A DNA stretch of 6,848 nt from JAKLEX01 sp035327525 (GTDB lineage Bacteria; Patescibacteriota; Minisyncoccia; Phycocordibacterales; JAACPR01): positions 1 through 6,848 of the forward strand of contig DAOLDC010000024.1 of NCBI GenBank assembly GCA_035327525.1, written 5' to 3'. The translations under genes and the position numbers were made by a program. Of the stretch, positions 1 to 6,325 are shown one piece after another. The notes beneath the pieces were generated by a model, which did no database searches, had not been told where the DNA came from, and saw only the letters and a list, made by a program, of their open reading frames with translations. Positions within the stretch are counted from its first letter, which is position 1, and each line of letters begins with the position of its first letter.

Positions 1-740
1 GACCATCTATGGGTAAAACTTCTCTGGCTCTGGATATTGCTAGAAATGTTGCTGTTGGCAATTCAATACCAACTCTTATTTTTTCACTTGAAATGAGTGC
101 GCAACAATTGATCGATAGAATGTTGGCTGCGCAGGCCCAGGTTGATGCGTGGAAATTGAGAACAGGAAAATTGACACACGAGGATGACTTCAACAGAATT
201 AGAGATTCTCTAGACGTATTAGCAAACGCTCCAGTTTTTGTTGATGATAAGCCTGGAAATAATATCGTTTCAATGCGTTCAACAGCAAGACGTCTAAAAA
301 GTGAGAAAAATCTTGGGTTAATAATTGTTGACTACTTGCAATTGATGGTTCCAACTCAGAACAAAAATAATGACAATATGGTGCAACAAGTTACAGAAAT
401 ATCCAGATCCTTGAAGAGCTTGGCCAGAGAGTTGGATGTGCCAGTAATTGCTCTATCACAGCTCTCTCGTGCTGTAGAACAGCGTGGAGGACGTCCTAGG
501 CTGTCAGATTTGCGCGACTCAGGTTCTATTGAACAAGATGCTGACGTGGTTATGTTTATCCACAGAGAGGACAAATATAATGAAAATTCTGACAAGCCAA
601 ATATAGCTGAAATTATGATTGAAAAACATAGAAATGGTCCAACTGGTCGAGTAGAATTGTACTTTGATGACAAAAAGACTACTTTTCGAGACATTGATAC
701 CGCCAGTCATGGTGATGGGGCTGATTTTGCTGATTTTTAG
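1..740 (+). CDS. dnaB: Replicative DNA helicase DnaB, C-terminal (RecA-like) part; 5' end outside window
   Basis: DnaB is the hexameric ring helicase that unwinds DNA ahead of the replication fork using ATP. Only the C-terminal motor domain is present. The reading frame is open to the left edge: the codons before the ATG at 9 read P-S, so that ATG is the methionine inside the Walker A motif (G-x-P-S-M-G-K-T), not the start. Counting from that Met as residue 1, one sees the SLEMS segment with the catalytic Glu (E28), Walker B LIIVDYLQL (D108), the IALSQLSRAVEQR segment (147-159), the RPRLSDLRDSGSIEQDAD segment (162-179) and the KHRNGPTGRVEL arginine-finger region (206-217). The tail ends in a short acidic stretch (DGADFADF). 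No intein is visible in the part present, although inteins often sit in this motor domain. The stop is TAG. recR follows after 18 bases with no terminator, so the two are probably co-transcribed. The identification is secure; the N-terminal domain and linker lie off the window. Confidence 0.97.
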   Translation, partial: PSMGKTSLALDIARNVAVGNSIPTLIFSLEMSAQQLIDRMLAAQAQVDAWKLRTGKLTHEDDFNRIRDSLDVLANAPVFVDDKPGNNIVSMRSTARRLKSEKNLGLIIVDYLQLMVPTQNKNNDNMVQQVTEISRSLKSLARELDVPVIALSQLSRAVEQRGGRPRLSDLRDSGSIEQDADVVMFIHREDKYNENSDKPNIAEIMIEKHRNGPTGRVELYFDDKKTTFRDIDTASHGDGADFADF

Positions 741-758
741 AAAAATTTTATATAAAAT

Positions 759-1379
759 ATGAATATAATTGATGAATTAATTGAAATATTTAGAAAATTT
801 CCAGGTGTTGGACCTAGGCAAGCCGAGCGATTTGTTTATTATTTACTTCGTCAAAAAAAAGACTATTTGCAAAAATTTGTCAAACTTATTCCAGAATTGG
901 ATCATAAAGTAAAAAATTGCGAAATCTGCAGAAGATTTTATTTATCTGAATATCAAAATCATAATATTTGCAATATTTGCTCTAACAAAAACAGGGACAC
1001 AAAAATAGTAATGCTTGTTGCTCGCGATGTTGATTTGTTATCTGTAGAAAAAAGCGATAATTACAAAGGGGTTTATTTTGTATTGGGTGGACTGGTGCCA
1101 GTTCTAGACAGAGAACCGAGCAAGAAAATTCGATTGACGGAATTGATGAGTTTTTTGAATAAAAAAATAATTGATAATGATTTGGGTGAAGTAATTATTG
1201 CGCTTAGTGCTAACCCTGAGGGAGATAATACAACTGAAATAATAAAAAAAGAGGCAAAGGAAATTGTTGAAAAAAATAATATAAAGGTTACAGTTTTGGG
1301 ACGAGGCCTGTCTACTGGTACTGAATTAGAATATTCTGATTCACAGACCATAAAAAGCGCTTTAAAAAATAGATTTTAG
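759..1379 (+). CDS. recR: Recombination mediator RecR
   Basis: RecR works with RecO (and RecF) to load RecA onto single-stranded DNA coated with SSB during gap and break repair. The 206-residue product is about the usual family length (near 200). In order it shows a helix-hairpin-helix FPGVGPRQAERF (14-25), a four-cysteine zinc site (C54, C57, C71, C74), a Toprim domain (about 82-175) and the C-terminal signature GRGLSTGTELEYSDSQTI (181-198). The Toprim start reads VMLVARDVDLL, where most RecR proteins have VVE/Q-x-P-x-D; the acidic/amide residue is replaced by Ala. The usual TNPNIEG segment reads LSANPEG (149-155). I recall that second form from Patescibacteria, but this is memory and was not searched. 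The ATG start sits 18 bases after the dnaB stop, with no Shine-Dalgarno sequence in the AT-only spacer. The gene ends in TAG, with a second in-frame TAG at 1389-1391, and converges on the pilin stub across 20 bases. Confidence 0.96.
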   Translation: MNIIDELIEIFRKFPGVGPRQAERFVYYLLRQKKDYLQKFVKLIPELDHKVKNCEICRRFYLSEYQNHNICNICSNKNRDTKIVMLVARDVDLLSVEKSDNYKGVYFVLGGLVPVLDREPSKKIRLTELMSFLNKKIIDNDLGEVIIALSANPEGDNTTEIIKKEAKEIVEKNNIKVTVLGRGLSTGTELEYSDSQTIKSALKNRF

Positions 1380-1399
1380 AATTATCACTAGTCACTCAT

Positions 1400-1651
1400 T
1401 TATTCATCAAAAGCACCTTCAAAAGAATCGGCGTTCAAAATTGCATCGGTCATTTCATTCAGCGCATCTCTACCACTGCGATTTATTTCCTGTTGAATTT
1501 TTACTCTTTCACGACCCGAAAAAACATTTATAGAAATTTGAACCAAAATTGACAGCATAATAAGTGTTATTGCAAAATATATAATAAATTCCAAAACAGT
1601 TAGGCCAGTATTATTTTTTTTATTTTGAATTATATTTGATTTACCGAACAT
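1400..1651 (-). CDS. Short PilW/GspJ-like prepilin stub, probably truncated
   Basis: The 83-residue product begins with a 16-residue leader, then a type III prepilin signal cut after G16 (G/LTVLEF) with the key Glu at mature position 5 (E21) and a hydrophobic helix to about residue 44. The following helix RERVKIQQEINRSGRDALNEM resembles the segment after the transmembrane helix in PilW/GspJ-type minor pilins. The protein then stops after INADSFEGAFDE, just where the beta-sheet globular domain would begin; relatives are usually well over 150 residues. Downstream the same frame reads TAA, ATG-AGT-GAC, then TAG, TGA, TAA in a row, and recR's end lies immediately beyond. The likely history is a deletion that joined the 5' part of a minor pilin gene to the recR end. 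A functional mini-pilin is the alternative, supported by an intact signal and its own promoter-like motif at 1663-1671. No Shine-Dalgarno sequence is present. Confidence 0.7.
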   Translation of the reverse strand: MFGKSNIIQNKKNNTGLTVLEFIIYFAITLIMLSILVQISINVFSGRERVKIQQEINRSGRDALNEMTDAILNADSFEGAFDE

Positions 1652-1662
1652 ATTTATTTAGT

Positions 1663-1671
1663 ATTATAACA
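1663..1671 (-). promoter_or_regulatory. Extended -10 promoter (TGTTATAAT) before the pilin stub
   Basis: Read on the - strand, TGTTATAAT matches the extended -10 consensus exactly. It lies 11 bases upstream of the ATG at 1651, inside the 29-base gap after the PilV-like gene. A start site about 7 bases downstream of the hexamer would leave a leader of only 4-5 bases. No -35 hexamer is visible at the expected distance, where the sequence codes the acidic tail of the PilV-like protein. It would give the last gene of the cluster its own promoter. This is inferred from sequence only. Confidence 0.5.
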
Positions 1672-1680
1672 TGCGATTTG

Positions 1681-2271
1681 TTACTCACCTTCCCCTTCTT
1701 CCTCCTCTTCGGGAACATCCGTCTCAATATTGCTCCAATTTGTTATGTATGTGAACAAGCTGGTTGTTCCGGTACTAATTCTTCTATTCCAAGTTACTTT
1801 GCTCTCAATAACTTTTACAGTTGTGCTTGTATCAGTAGGATTACCTAATGATGAATCATCGATAATTATTTCTCGGGTAAAATTTCTAGTTCCAGCGAAA
1901 CCGGTTGGGACAGAAATTATTTTGTCACTCTCCTCATTAGACAATGACCAATCTCCCGTTTCATCATCAAAAGATAGACCGTATGTTCCGTTTGCTATTG
2001 ATTCAAAATTATGATTTCTAATCGATTTTACAGCCTCTATACCTTCTGCGGATATCAATATTGCTTGATTCAAGCTGCTTGAGTTCTCTGATGTGTCGAT
2101 AACGTCGATCATTAATAGTCCAACAGCAATCATTCCAACAGCAAAAACCGAAACCGCCAATATGATTTCCAATGTACCAAATCCACGCGACTGTCGTGAT
2201 TGATGCGGTTGATGCGATTCATACAGCTGATTCTTGGCGATATTTTTTTGTAGTGTTACTTTTTTTGACAT
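1681..2271 (-). CDS. PilV/GspI-like minor prepilin with a long leader and acidic tail
   Basis: This 196-residue product is a minor (pseudo)pilin expected to be cut by prepilin peptidase and placed in the pilus tip or initiation complex. The cleavage site is G30/FGTLEIILAV with Glu at mature position 5 (E35), followed by a hydrophobic helix to about residue 55. The segment EGIEAVKSIRNHNFESI (76-92), then GTYGL, KVIESKVTWN and FTYITNW near the end, fit the PilV/GspI-like pilins I know from Patescibacteria. Two things are odd. The leader is 30 residues, against the usual 6-16, and carries a three-residue repeat (HQP-HQS-RQS, 20-28). The C-terminus is a run of acidic residues and glycines (from E188, EEEEEGEGE). 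There is no other ATG in the leader, and the start lies 3 bases after the GspH-like stop, so the start is well supported by context. No Shine-Dalgarno sequence is visible. The gene belongs to the pilB-pilC unit. Confidence 0.82.
   Translation of the reverse strand: MSKKVTLQKNIAKNQLYESHQPHQSRQSRGFGTLEIILAVSVFAVGMIAVGLLMIDVIDTSENSSSLNQAILISAEGIEAVKSIRNHNFESIANGTYGLSFDDETGDWSLSNEESDKIISVPTGFAGTRNFTREIIIDDSSLGNPTDTSTTVKVIESKVTWNRRISTGTTSLFTYITNWSNIETDVPEEEEEGEGE
2190..2216. repeat. Imperfect 9-base tandem repeat in the PilV-like leader
   Basis: Three consecutive 9-base units (cgactgtcg, tgattgatg, cggttgatg) resemble each other, and TTGATGCG occurs exactly twice at 2200-2207 and 2209-2216. On the coding strand the units give the residue triplets HQP, HQS and RQS, ahead of the prepilin cleavage site. 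The stretch is more G+C rich than its surroundings. Replication slippage in multiples of 9 bases would lengthen or shorten the leader without breaking the frame. Confidence 0.5.
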
Positions 2272-2274
2272 TTT

Positions 2275-2748
2275 TTAGTCATTATCTTCACATGATCCAC
2301 CGTACTCTATCAGGCCAGTCAGCTCACATATTGATATTTGATGCGTAATATTACCTTTTGTTAGTGTAATAACTCCTGACCAATTTGGTAATCCGGTTGC
2401 CAAACCAAAATTTATCAAATCATCAGGTGGTGGCGGATCACCAAAATCAATTTCTATAGAATATAGATCAAAGACCTCATTTAGTGGACTATCACTGTCA
2501 TATGAATCCCCTCTTATAACTACAAAATTGTTTTCCAGAAATTTGACACCGTGTGAACTATTTTCTCGACGATAAAGTGAATATGACTGGGCTTTTTTCA
2601 GGGCCGAAAAAATTTCTTCTGTTGTTGTGTTTGTAATTTGAGAATTATAAAAATTGATAGTCATTGGAATGGTCAATGTTCCAATTGTAATAAAAAGTGC
2701 AACAGCTATGATTATTTCTATCAAGGTAAATCCGTGTTTTTTTGTCAT
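2275..2748 (-). CDS. GspH/FimT-like minor prepilin
   Basis: This 157-residue minor pilin has the compact signal MTKKHG/FTLIEIIIAV, with cleavage after G6, Glu at mature position 5 (E11) and a hydrophobic helix to about residue 29. The helix that follows (EEIFSALKKAQSYSLYRRE, 44-62) and the beta-rich region with FVVIRGDSY, GLPNWSGVITL and a final CELTGLIEY segment match the GspH-type pseudopilin layout (PF12019-like), in which a LPNxSGxITL strand is typical. Residues 105-110 (PPPPDD) form a proline-rich loop. Two cysteines, C141 and C153, flank the last strand and could form a disulfide outside the cytoplasm. The ATG is 4 bases after the pilC stop and there is no Shine-Dalgarno sequence, so translation probably depends on coupling or an unstructured start. 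The product likely joins the tip complex that starts pilus assembly, with the two pilin-like proteins encoded downstream. Confidence 0.85.
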   Translation of the reverse strand: MTKKHGFTLIEIIIAVALFITIGTLTIPMTINFYNSQITNTTTEEIFSALKKAQSYSLYRRENSSHGVKFLENNFVVIRGDSYDSDSPLNEVFDLYSIEIDFGDPPPPDDLINFGLATGLPNWSGVITLTKGNITHQISICELTGLIEYGGSCEDND

Positions 2749-2752
2749 AATT

Positions 2753-3820
2753 TTATCTCAAACTACCCGACAGCGAATAAATTGGCAAAATTATTGATAA
2801 TGCAATCAGGCCAACAATTAAACCAATTGATACCAGCAGAATTGGTTCCAAAACGGTTGGTAAATTCTTTGTTCTTGTGTTGATTTCCTTACCATAAAAT
2901 ATCGCCAAATTTCCAAATGAATTTTCGATAGTACCAGTTTTTTCTCCGACAAGTATAATGCTACGGAAATTACTTGGGTACAAATTAGAAAAATCAGAAA
3001 TAGATTCTGACATATTTACACCCTGAATTAGTTTTTCTTTTATTATTAAAAATGAATCCTGATATGGTACATTTTTGCTTTCTATACTAGCTATCTCAAA
3101 TGATTCATTGATTGTTAGTCCGCTTTTTAACAATACATGCATCAGTTGTGAATACAATGCCAATTCATATGCTGTAACTAATTTTCCGACAAATGGTGTC
3201 ATCAAATAAATTTTTTGCAGAATTCTGCGAGTCGGTTTTATTCTAGAAATAATATTGAAAAATACAATTATAAACAAGGCTGTTAATAGAATCATTAATG
3301 AGTTATCTCTTACAAAAGTTGCTGTCGCCAAAACTACACGTGTTATCAACGGCAATTCAATTCTCATTCCAACAAAAATTGGAATAAGTTTTGGTAAAAT
3401 AAAAACTGACAATCCAGCACCCAGCATTATGGCTGCCGAAAAAACTATTTTTGGATAAAGAGTTACAGATTTTATATCTCTTCGTAATTGGAGGTTTCTT
3501 TCTAGCCAGTCTGACAAAAATGTTAGGTTGGTTACTAATGTTCCACTAACCTCTCCAGCTTTTACCATGCTTACAAAAACACTACTTAATCTAACACTAC
3601 TCTTTTGTAATGTAATTGATAACGGAGTTCCGTGCTCAAGATCTGCAGAAACCTCATCCAATAATTTTCTTAGGGCCGCAGATTTTGCTTGTTCTCTAAG
3701 TAATCTAACTGATTCATTAAGTGTTACACCGCTTTTTAGCAAAACAGCCAGATCTCTGGCAAAATCAATTTGCTCCTGTTGACTGACCTCTACCTGAAAT
3801 GATAAAAAATTTGATGACAT
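2753..3820 (-). CDS. pilC: Type IV pilus inner-membrane platform protein PilC (GspF family)
   Basis: PilC is the polytopic membrane protein that couples ATP hydrolysis by PilB to pilin insertion at the base of the fibre. The 355-residue product has two GspF (PF00482) domains. The first, about residues 17-140, holds DLAVLLKSGVTLNESV and MVKAGEVSGTL (85-95). The second, about 219-345, holds LYSQLMHVLLKSGLTINES and VGEKTGTIENSF (291-302). Membrane segments are seen at about 124-149, 172-192 and 322-349; the last contains the conserved LEPILLV. The LPLITRVVL segment after the first helix is also typical. It is about 50 residues shorter at the N-terminus than the common 400-residue form: the leading region that usually ends in a 'LRxxGLxVLSI' stretch is missing. 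The ATG lies 4 bases after the pilB stop, which supports this start. No Shine-Dalgarno sequence is seen, only an A-rich spacer. Confidence 0.95.
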   Translation of the reverse strand: MSSNFLSFQVEVSQQEQIDFARDLAVLLKSGVTLNESVRLLREQAKSAALRKLLDEVSADLEHGTPLSITLQKSSVRLSSVFVSMVKAGEVSGTLVTNLTFLSDWLERNLQLRRDIKSVTLYPKIVFSAAIMLGAGLSVFILPKLIPIFVGMRIELPLITRVVLATATFVRDNSLMILLTALFIIVFFNIISRIKPTRRILQKIYLMTPFVGKLVTAYELALYSQLMHVLLKSGLTINESFEIASIESKNVPYQDSFLIIKEKLIQGVNMSESISDFSNLYPSNFRSIILVGEKTGTIENSFGNLAIFYGKEINTRTKNLPTVLEPILLVSIGLIVGLIALSIILPIYSLSGSLR

Positions 3821-3824
3821 TTTT

Positions 3825-5501
3825 TTAATTTATTGGATTTAATAATTCCTCTAATGTTGTTGTACCCATAATCAAATGATATGTTTCCCAATACTCTAGA
3901 GTTTTCATTCCTTCTTCTACGGCCTTTTTCTTTATATTTTGGGATATTTCACCATCCACCACCATTTTTCTGACAGAATCGTTTACCTCCATTATTTCGA
4001 ATATACCAATTCTACCAAGAAATCCGGTATTACCGCACATAGAACAACCTGTTCCGCTATGAAATTCCAAATTATCTATATCAAATTTTTTACCTTTTAG
4101 TTCATTTTTTATTATCAAATCCAAATTCGGGCTCGCTTTTATAAATGCCACTTCCGAAGCTGTAGCCTTTCTGGATGTTTTACAATATGGGCAGACTTTT
4201 CTAACAAGTCTCTGTGAAATGATCATACTCAGAGATGTTGCAACTAGATTTTTTTCTATTGATAATTCTGATAATCTAGAAAAAGCAGTTGCCGTATCGT
4301 TGGCGTGGAGGGTTGTGAATAGAACATGGCCAGTCAATGCCGCATTGATAGCAATTGATGCTGTTTCGTTATCACGAATTTCTCCAACCATTATCATGTC
4401 TGGGTCTTGTCTAACAATGGAGCGTAGGCCGTTTGCAAATGTTAAATTCTTTTTTTCGTTAACTTGAATTTGTTGAATACCTTCTACGGCATATTCGACA
4501 GGATCCTCAATTGTAACAACATTTAACTTTTTTTTATCAACCAACTGAAGCATTGCATATAGTGTGGTTGTTTTTCCCGAACCTGTTGCTCCGGTAGAAA
4601 TTATCATACCGTTCGGTTTGGCAATCATTTTTTTGACTTTTACCAAATCTTCTGGCATCAGACCAAGTTCATCCAGAGAAAGTCTTCTAGATTTTTCTGA
4701 CAAAATACGCATAACAACATTTTCACCATTTGTTACTGGCAAAATTGAAACTCGAATATCAAACTTTTCTTTTCCAGAAATATGAGAGAATCGTCCATCT
4801 TGTGTCATGCCATGCTCGTCAGTTTTCAAATGACCTCTTATTTTTATTAAAAAAATTATTTTTGGGTGTAACTCTGACGGATATGTGGCTACTCGTCTCA
4901 ACAGGCCATCAATACGAACACGAATTCCGACATCCTGAACACTTGGCTCTATGTGAATATCAGATGCTTTGTTTTCATATGCATAATCAACAACGCGATT
5001 TAGCATTTTCACAATTATTTCATCATCATTTGTTTTTTTGAATTGATTTACAAAATCTTTGAAATCCTGTGGTAAATTGTTTTTGTAGAACAAAAGAAAT
5101 TTTTCTATAGCTGTGGGTGGTGCATAATACATTTCCGCACTTTTTCCGACTATTTTTTCTAGATCTTTTGCAAGTTGATAATTGGTTGGATCAGTTGTAG
5201 CAATTTTGAATGTAGTATCGTTCTCTTCAAAAATTAGTGCACGCTGTGCAATTGCAACAGATTCAGGTAAATAGGATAAATAATTGTCCTGAATACTTTC
5301 GTGATTTAGATCAATAAAGGGAAAACCCAAATGTTGCGCAATTGTCTGACCGAGTTCGACTTCTGTAATGACACCACTTTTCACCAGAGCTTTTTCGATT
5401 GAAATTTGTTCTTTTTCAGAAATTGATTGTGCGGAATCAAAATCGTCCGAAGAAACAACTGCTTTCTCAATCAATATTTTTTTTAAAGTATCATGTGACA
5501 T
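3825..5501 (-). CDS. pilB: Type IV pilus assembly ATPase PilB (GspE family)
   Basis: PilB is the cytoplasmic hexameric ATPase that drives pilus extension. The 558-residue product is the usual family length. Residues 1-140 form the N-terminal MshEN/GspE_N-type region (ITEVELGQTIAQHLGFPFIDL). The core shows SDIHIEP (180-186), Walker A GATGSGKT (304-311), the Asp box VVTIEDPVEY (328-337), Walker B PDMIMVGEIRD (367-377) and the His box TGHVLFTTLHAND (390-402). A tetracysteine zinc site (C437-x2-C440 and C486-x2-C489) is present; this is characteristic of PilB/GspE extension ATPases and absent from the retraction ATPase PilT. The gene follows the pilin gene after 72 bases and is 4 bases ahead of pilC. 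A weak -10-like TAGAAT sits at 5515-5520 on the - strand, 13 bases before the ATG, but it has no TG extension or -35, so readthrough from the pilin promoter is at least as likely. No Shine-Dalgarno sequence is seen. All catalytic motifs are intact. Confidence 0.97.
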   Translation of the reverse strand: MSHDTLKKILIEKAVVSSDDFDSAQSISEKEQISIEKALVKSGVITEVELGQTIAQHLGFPFIDLNHESIQDNYLSYLPESVAIAQRALIFEENDTTFKIATTDPTNYQLAKDLEKIVGKSAEMYYAPPTAIEKFLLFYKNNLPQDFKDFVNQFKKTNDDEIIVKMLNRVVDYAYENKASDIHIEPSVQDVGIRVRIDGLLRRVATYPSELHPKIIFLIKIRGHLKTDEHGMTQDGRFSHISGKEKFDIRVSILPVTNGENVVMRILSEKSRRLSLDELGLMPEDLVKVKKMIAKPNGMIISTGATGSGKTTTLYAMLQLVDKKKLNVVTIEDPVEYAVEGIQQIQVNEKKNLTFANGLRSIVRQDPDMIMVGEIRDNETASIAINAALTGHVLFTTLHANDTATAFSRLSELSIEKNLVATSLSMIISQRLVRKVCPYCKTSRKATASEVAFIKASPNLDLIIKNELKGKKFDIDNLEFHSGTGCSMCGNTGFLGRIGIFEIMEVNDSVRKMVVDGEISQNIKKKAVEEGMKTLEYWETYHLIMGTTTLEELLNPIN

Positions 5502-5573
5502 TATTTATTTACAAATTCTATATTAAGAAGCGAGACGGTTGTAGAAATTCCAGAACAAATAGATCTGAGGCGA

Positions 5574-6044
5574 TTATCTGGTGACTTTTATGAAATTATC
5601 AGAATCACTTTCGATTGCTCCATCAGTTCCTTGTGTTAACGGTGCGCAAACAGTGATTCTACCACCACTAGAATTCTGTGTTACTATATATGATGAAACA
5701 TTGGGACCAGTTTGTGGATCAGTTGGAACTGCAGATATATAACTGACTGAACCATCAACCAAATCTCCTTCCAGATCAATCGCGTCGGTTCCAGTAGAAA
5801 GCGAACACTCTTCATTCTCATCTTCTAGAGATAGACCACTCAAATCTCCCTGGTTGTCAATTCCATACTGATGAATCGCGTTCAGAATTGCCAAAACATC
5901 TGATTGTCTTTTTGCATTATTTGCATCAGCCAATTGTTTTGCGGGGTTGATTGCCACAATTACAATTCCAGCCAAAATAGCAATAATCGCAATTACTAAT
6001 AACATTTCCAATAATGTAAAACCTTTTTTATTTTTATTTATCAT
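5574..6044 (-). CDS. Major type IV pilin (PilA-like prepilin)
   Basis: This 156-residue prepilin has the leader MINKNKKG, cleavage at G8/FTLLEMLLVIAI, Glu at mature position 5 (E13) and a long hydrophobic N-terminal helix to about residue 32. The continuation AINPAKQLADANNAKRQSDV (31-50) and LNAIHQYGIDNQGDL are typical of the pilins I know from Patescibacteria. The globular part ends with YISAVPTDPQTGP, an ITVCAP strand and a KVTR C-terminus. C80 and C133 could form a disulfide. It is the best candidate for the main fibre subunit because of its classic pilin signal, its position ahead of pilB, and its own exact extended -10 motif at 6054-6062, which could give higher expression than the minor pilins. 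The ATG is 9 bases from that -10 hexamer, so the message would have almost no leader. A minor-pilin role cannot be excluded without expression data. Confidence 0.92.
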   Translation of the reverse strand: MINKNKKGFTLLEMLLVIAIIAILAGIVIVAINPAKQLADANNAKRQSDVLAILNAIHQYGIDNQGDLSGLSLEDENEECSLSTGTDAIDLEGDLVDGSVSYISAVPTDPQTGPNVSSYIVTQNSSGGRITVCAPLTQGTDGAIESDSDNFIKVTR

Positions 6045-6053
6045 AGTTATAAA

Positions 6054-6062
6054 ATTATATCA
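6054..6062 (-). promoter_or_regulatory. Extended -10 promoter (TGATATAAT) of the pilin gene
   Basis: On the - strand TGATATAAT is an exact TGnTATAAT match, ending 9 bases before the pilin ATG at 6044. Counting 7 bases from the hexamer puts the transcription start on an A about 3 bases ahead of the ATG. A -35 candidate (TTGTGT, 6080-6085) is 20 bases away, too far to be convincing. The site lies in the 62-base gap after the 72-residue protein's stop. Confidence 0.6.
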
Positions 6063-6106
6063 CAAAATATTAATAATACACACAAAAATACTGTTTCTGT
6101 GCAAAA

Positions 6107-6325
6107 CTATTTCATTAATTCAGACAGTTTTGACTGATTTTCTCGCATAACTTCCATCGCAGCTGCCTGCTGATCTCTTCCCGCTTTTACCTTTGCCTGA
6201 ATTTGATCGGCGATTTTTTTGAAAAACTCAGGGTCCTTTTCGAACGCAGAAATAATTTTGTCCTGCTGTTCAGCTGGAATATTTTTCATTTGCTTTCTCA
6301 ACATTGCTTTCATTAAAAAATTCAT
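6107..6325 (-). CDS. Small conserved protein of unknown function, charged and helical
   Basis: The 72-residue product has no signal peptide, no membrane segment and no cysteine. It reads as helix-forming throughout: an N-terminal MNFLMKAMLRKQMK, a segment IPAEQQDKIISAFEKDPEFFKKIADQI, and a C-terminal EVMRENQSKLSELM. I have the impression of having seen similar short proteins (IPxxQQ, then NPEFFKKIAxEIxxKxKxGxDQ) in Patescibacteria genomes, but I know no function and assign none. It is rich in Lys, Gln and Met and probably cytoplasmic. It lies 53 bases after lapA and 62 before the pilin gene, same strand. No Shine-Dalgarno sequence and no close -10 motif precede it; a possible internal promoter lies 105 bases upstream at 6431-6439. 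The stop is TAG. The ORF is believable because of its helical periodicity and position, with no competing ORF that looks real. Confidence 0.75.
   Translation of the reverse strand: MNFLMKAMLRKQMKNIPAEQQDKIISAFEKDPEFFKKIADQIQAKVKAGRDQQAAAMEVMRENQSKLSELMK

Noticed and set aside
9..11. ATG at 9 as the start of a complete helicase gene
   Set aside because: It is the Met inside the Walker A motif; the frame is open upstream with P-S codons matching the conserved motif, so the gene is 5'-truncated by the window edge.
1073..1351. 92-codon open frame antisense to recR
   Set aside because: It mirrors recR coding sequence, shows no family motif, and recR is clearly real over the same bases.
1352..1365. 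Palindrome AAAGCGCTTT near the recR 3' end as a terminator
   Set aside because: It lies inside the coding region, has no loop, and is followed by A-rich and not T-rich sequence.
4730..5041. 103-codon open frame antisense to pilB
   Set aside because: It overlaps the conserved core of pilB and its translation has no recognisable domain; it is a shadow of the coding strand.
5550..5581. Possible hairpin between the pilin stop and pilB (TCTGG pairing with CCAGA or CAGA)
   Set aside because: The stems are only 4-5 base pairs, compete for the same partner and are not followed by a T-run, so neither a terminator nor an attenuator can be supported.
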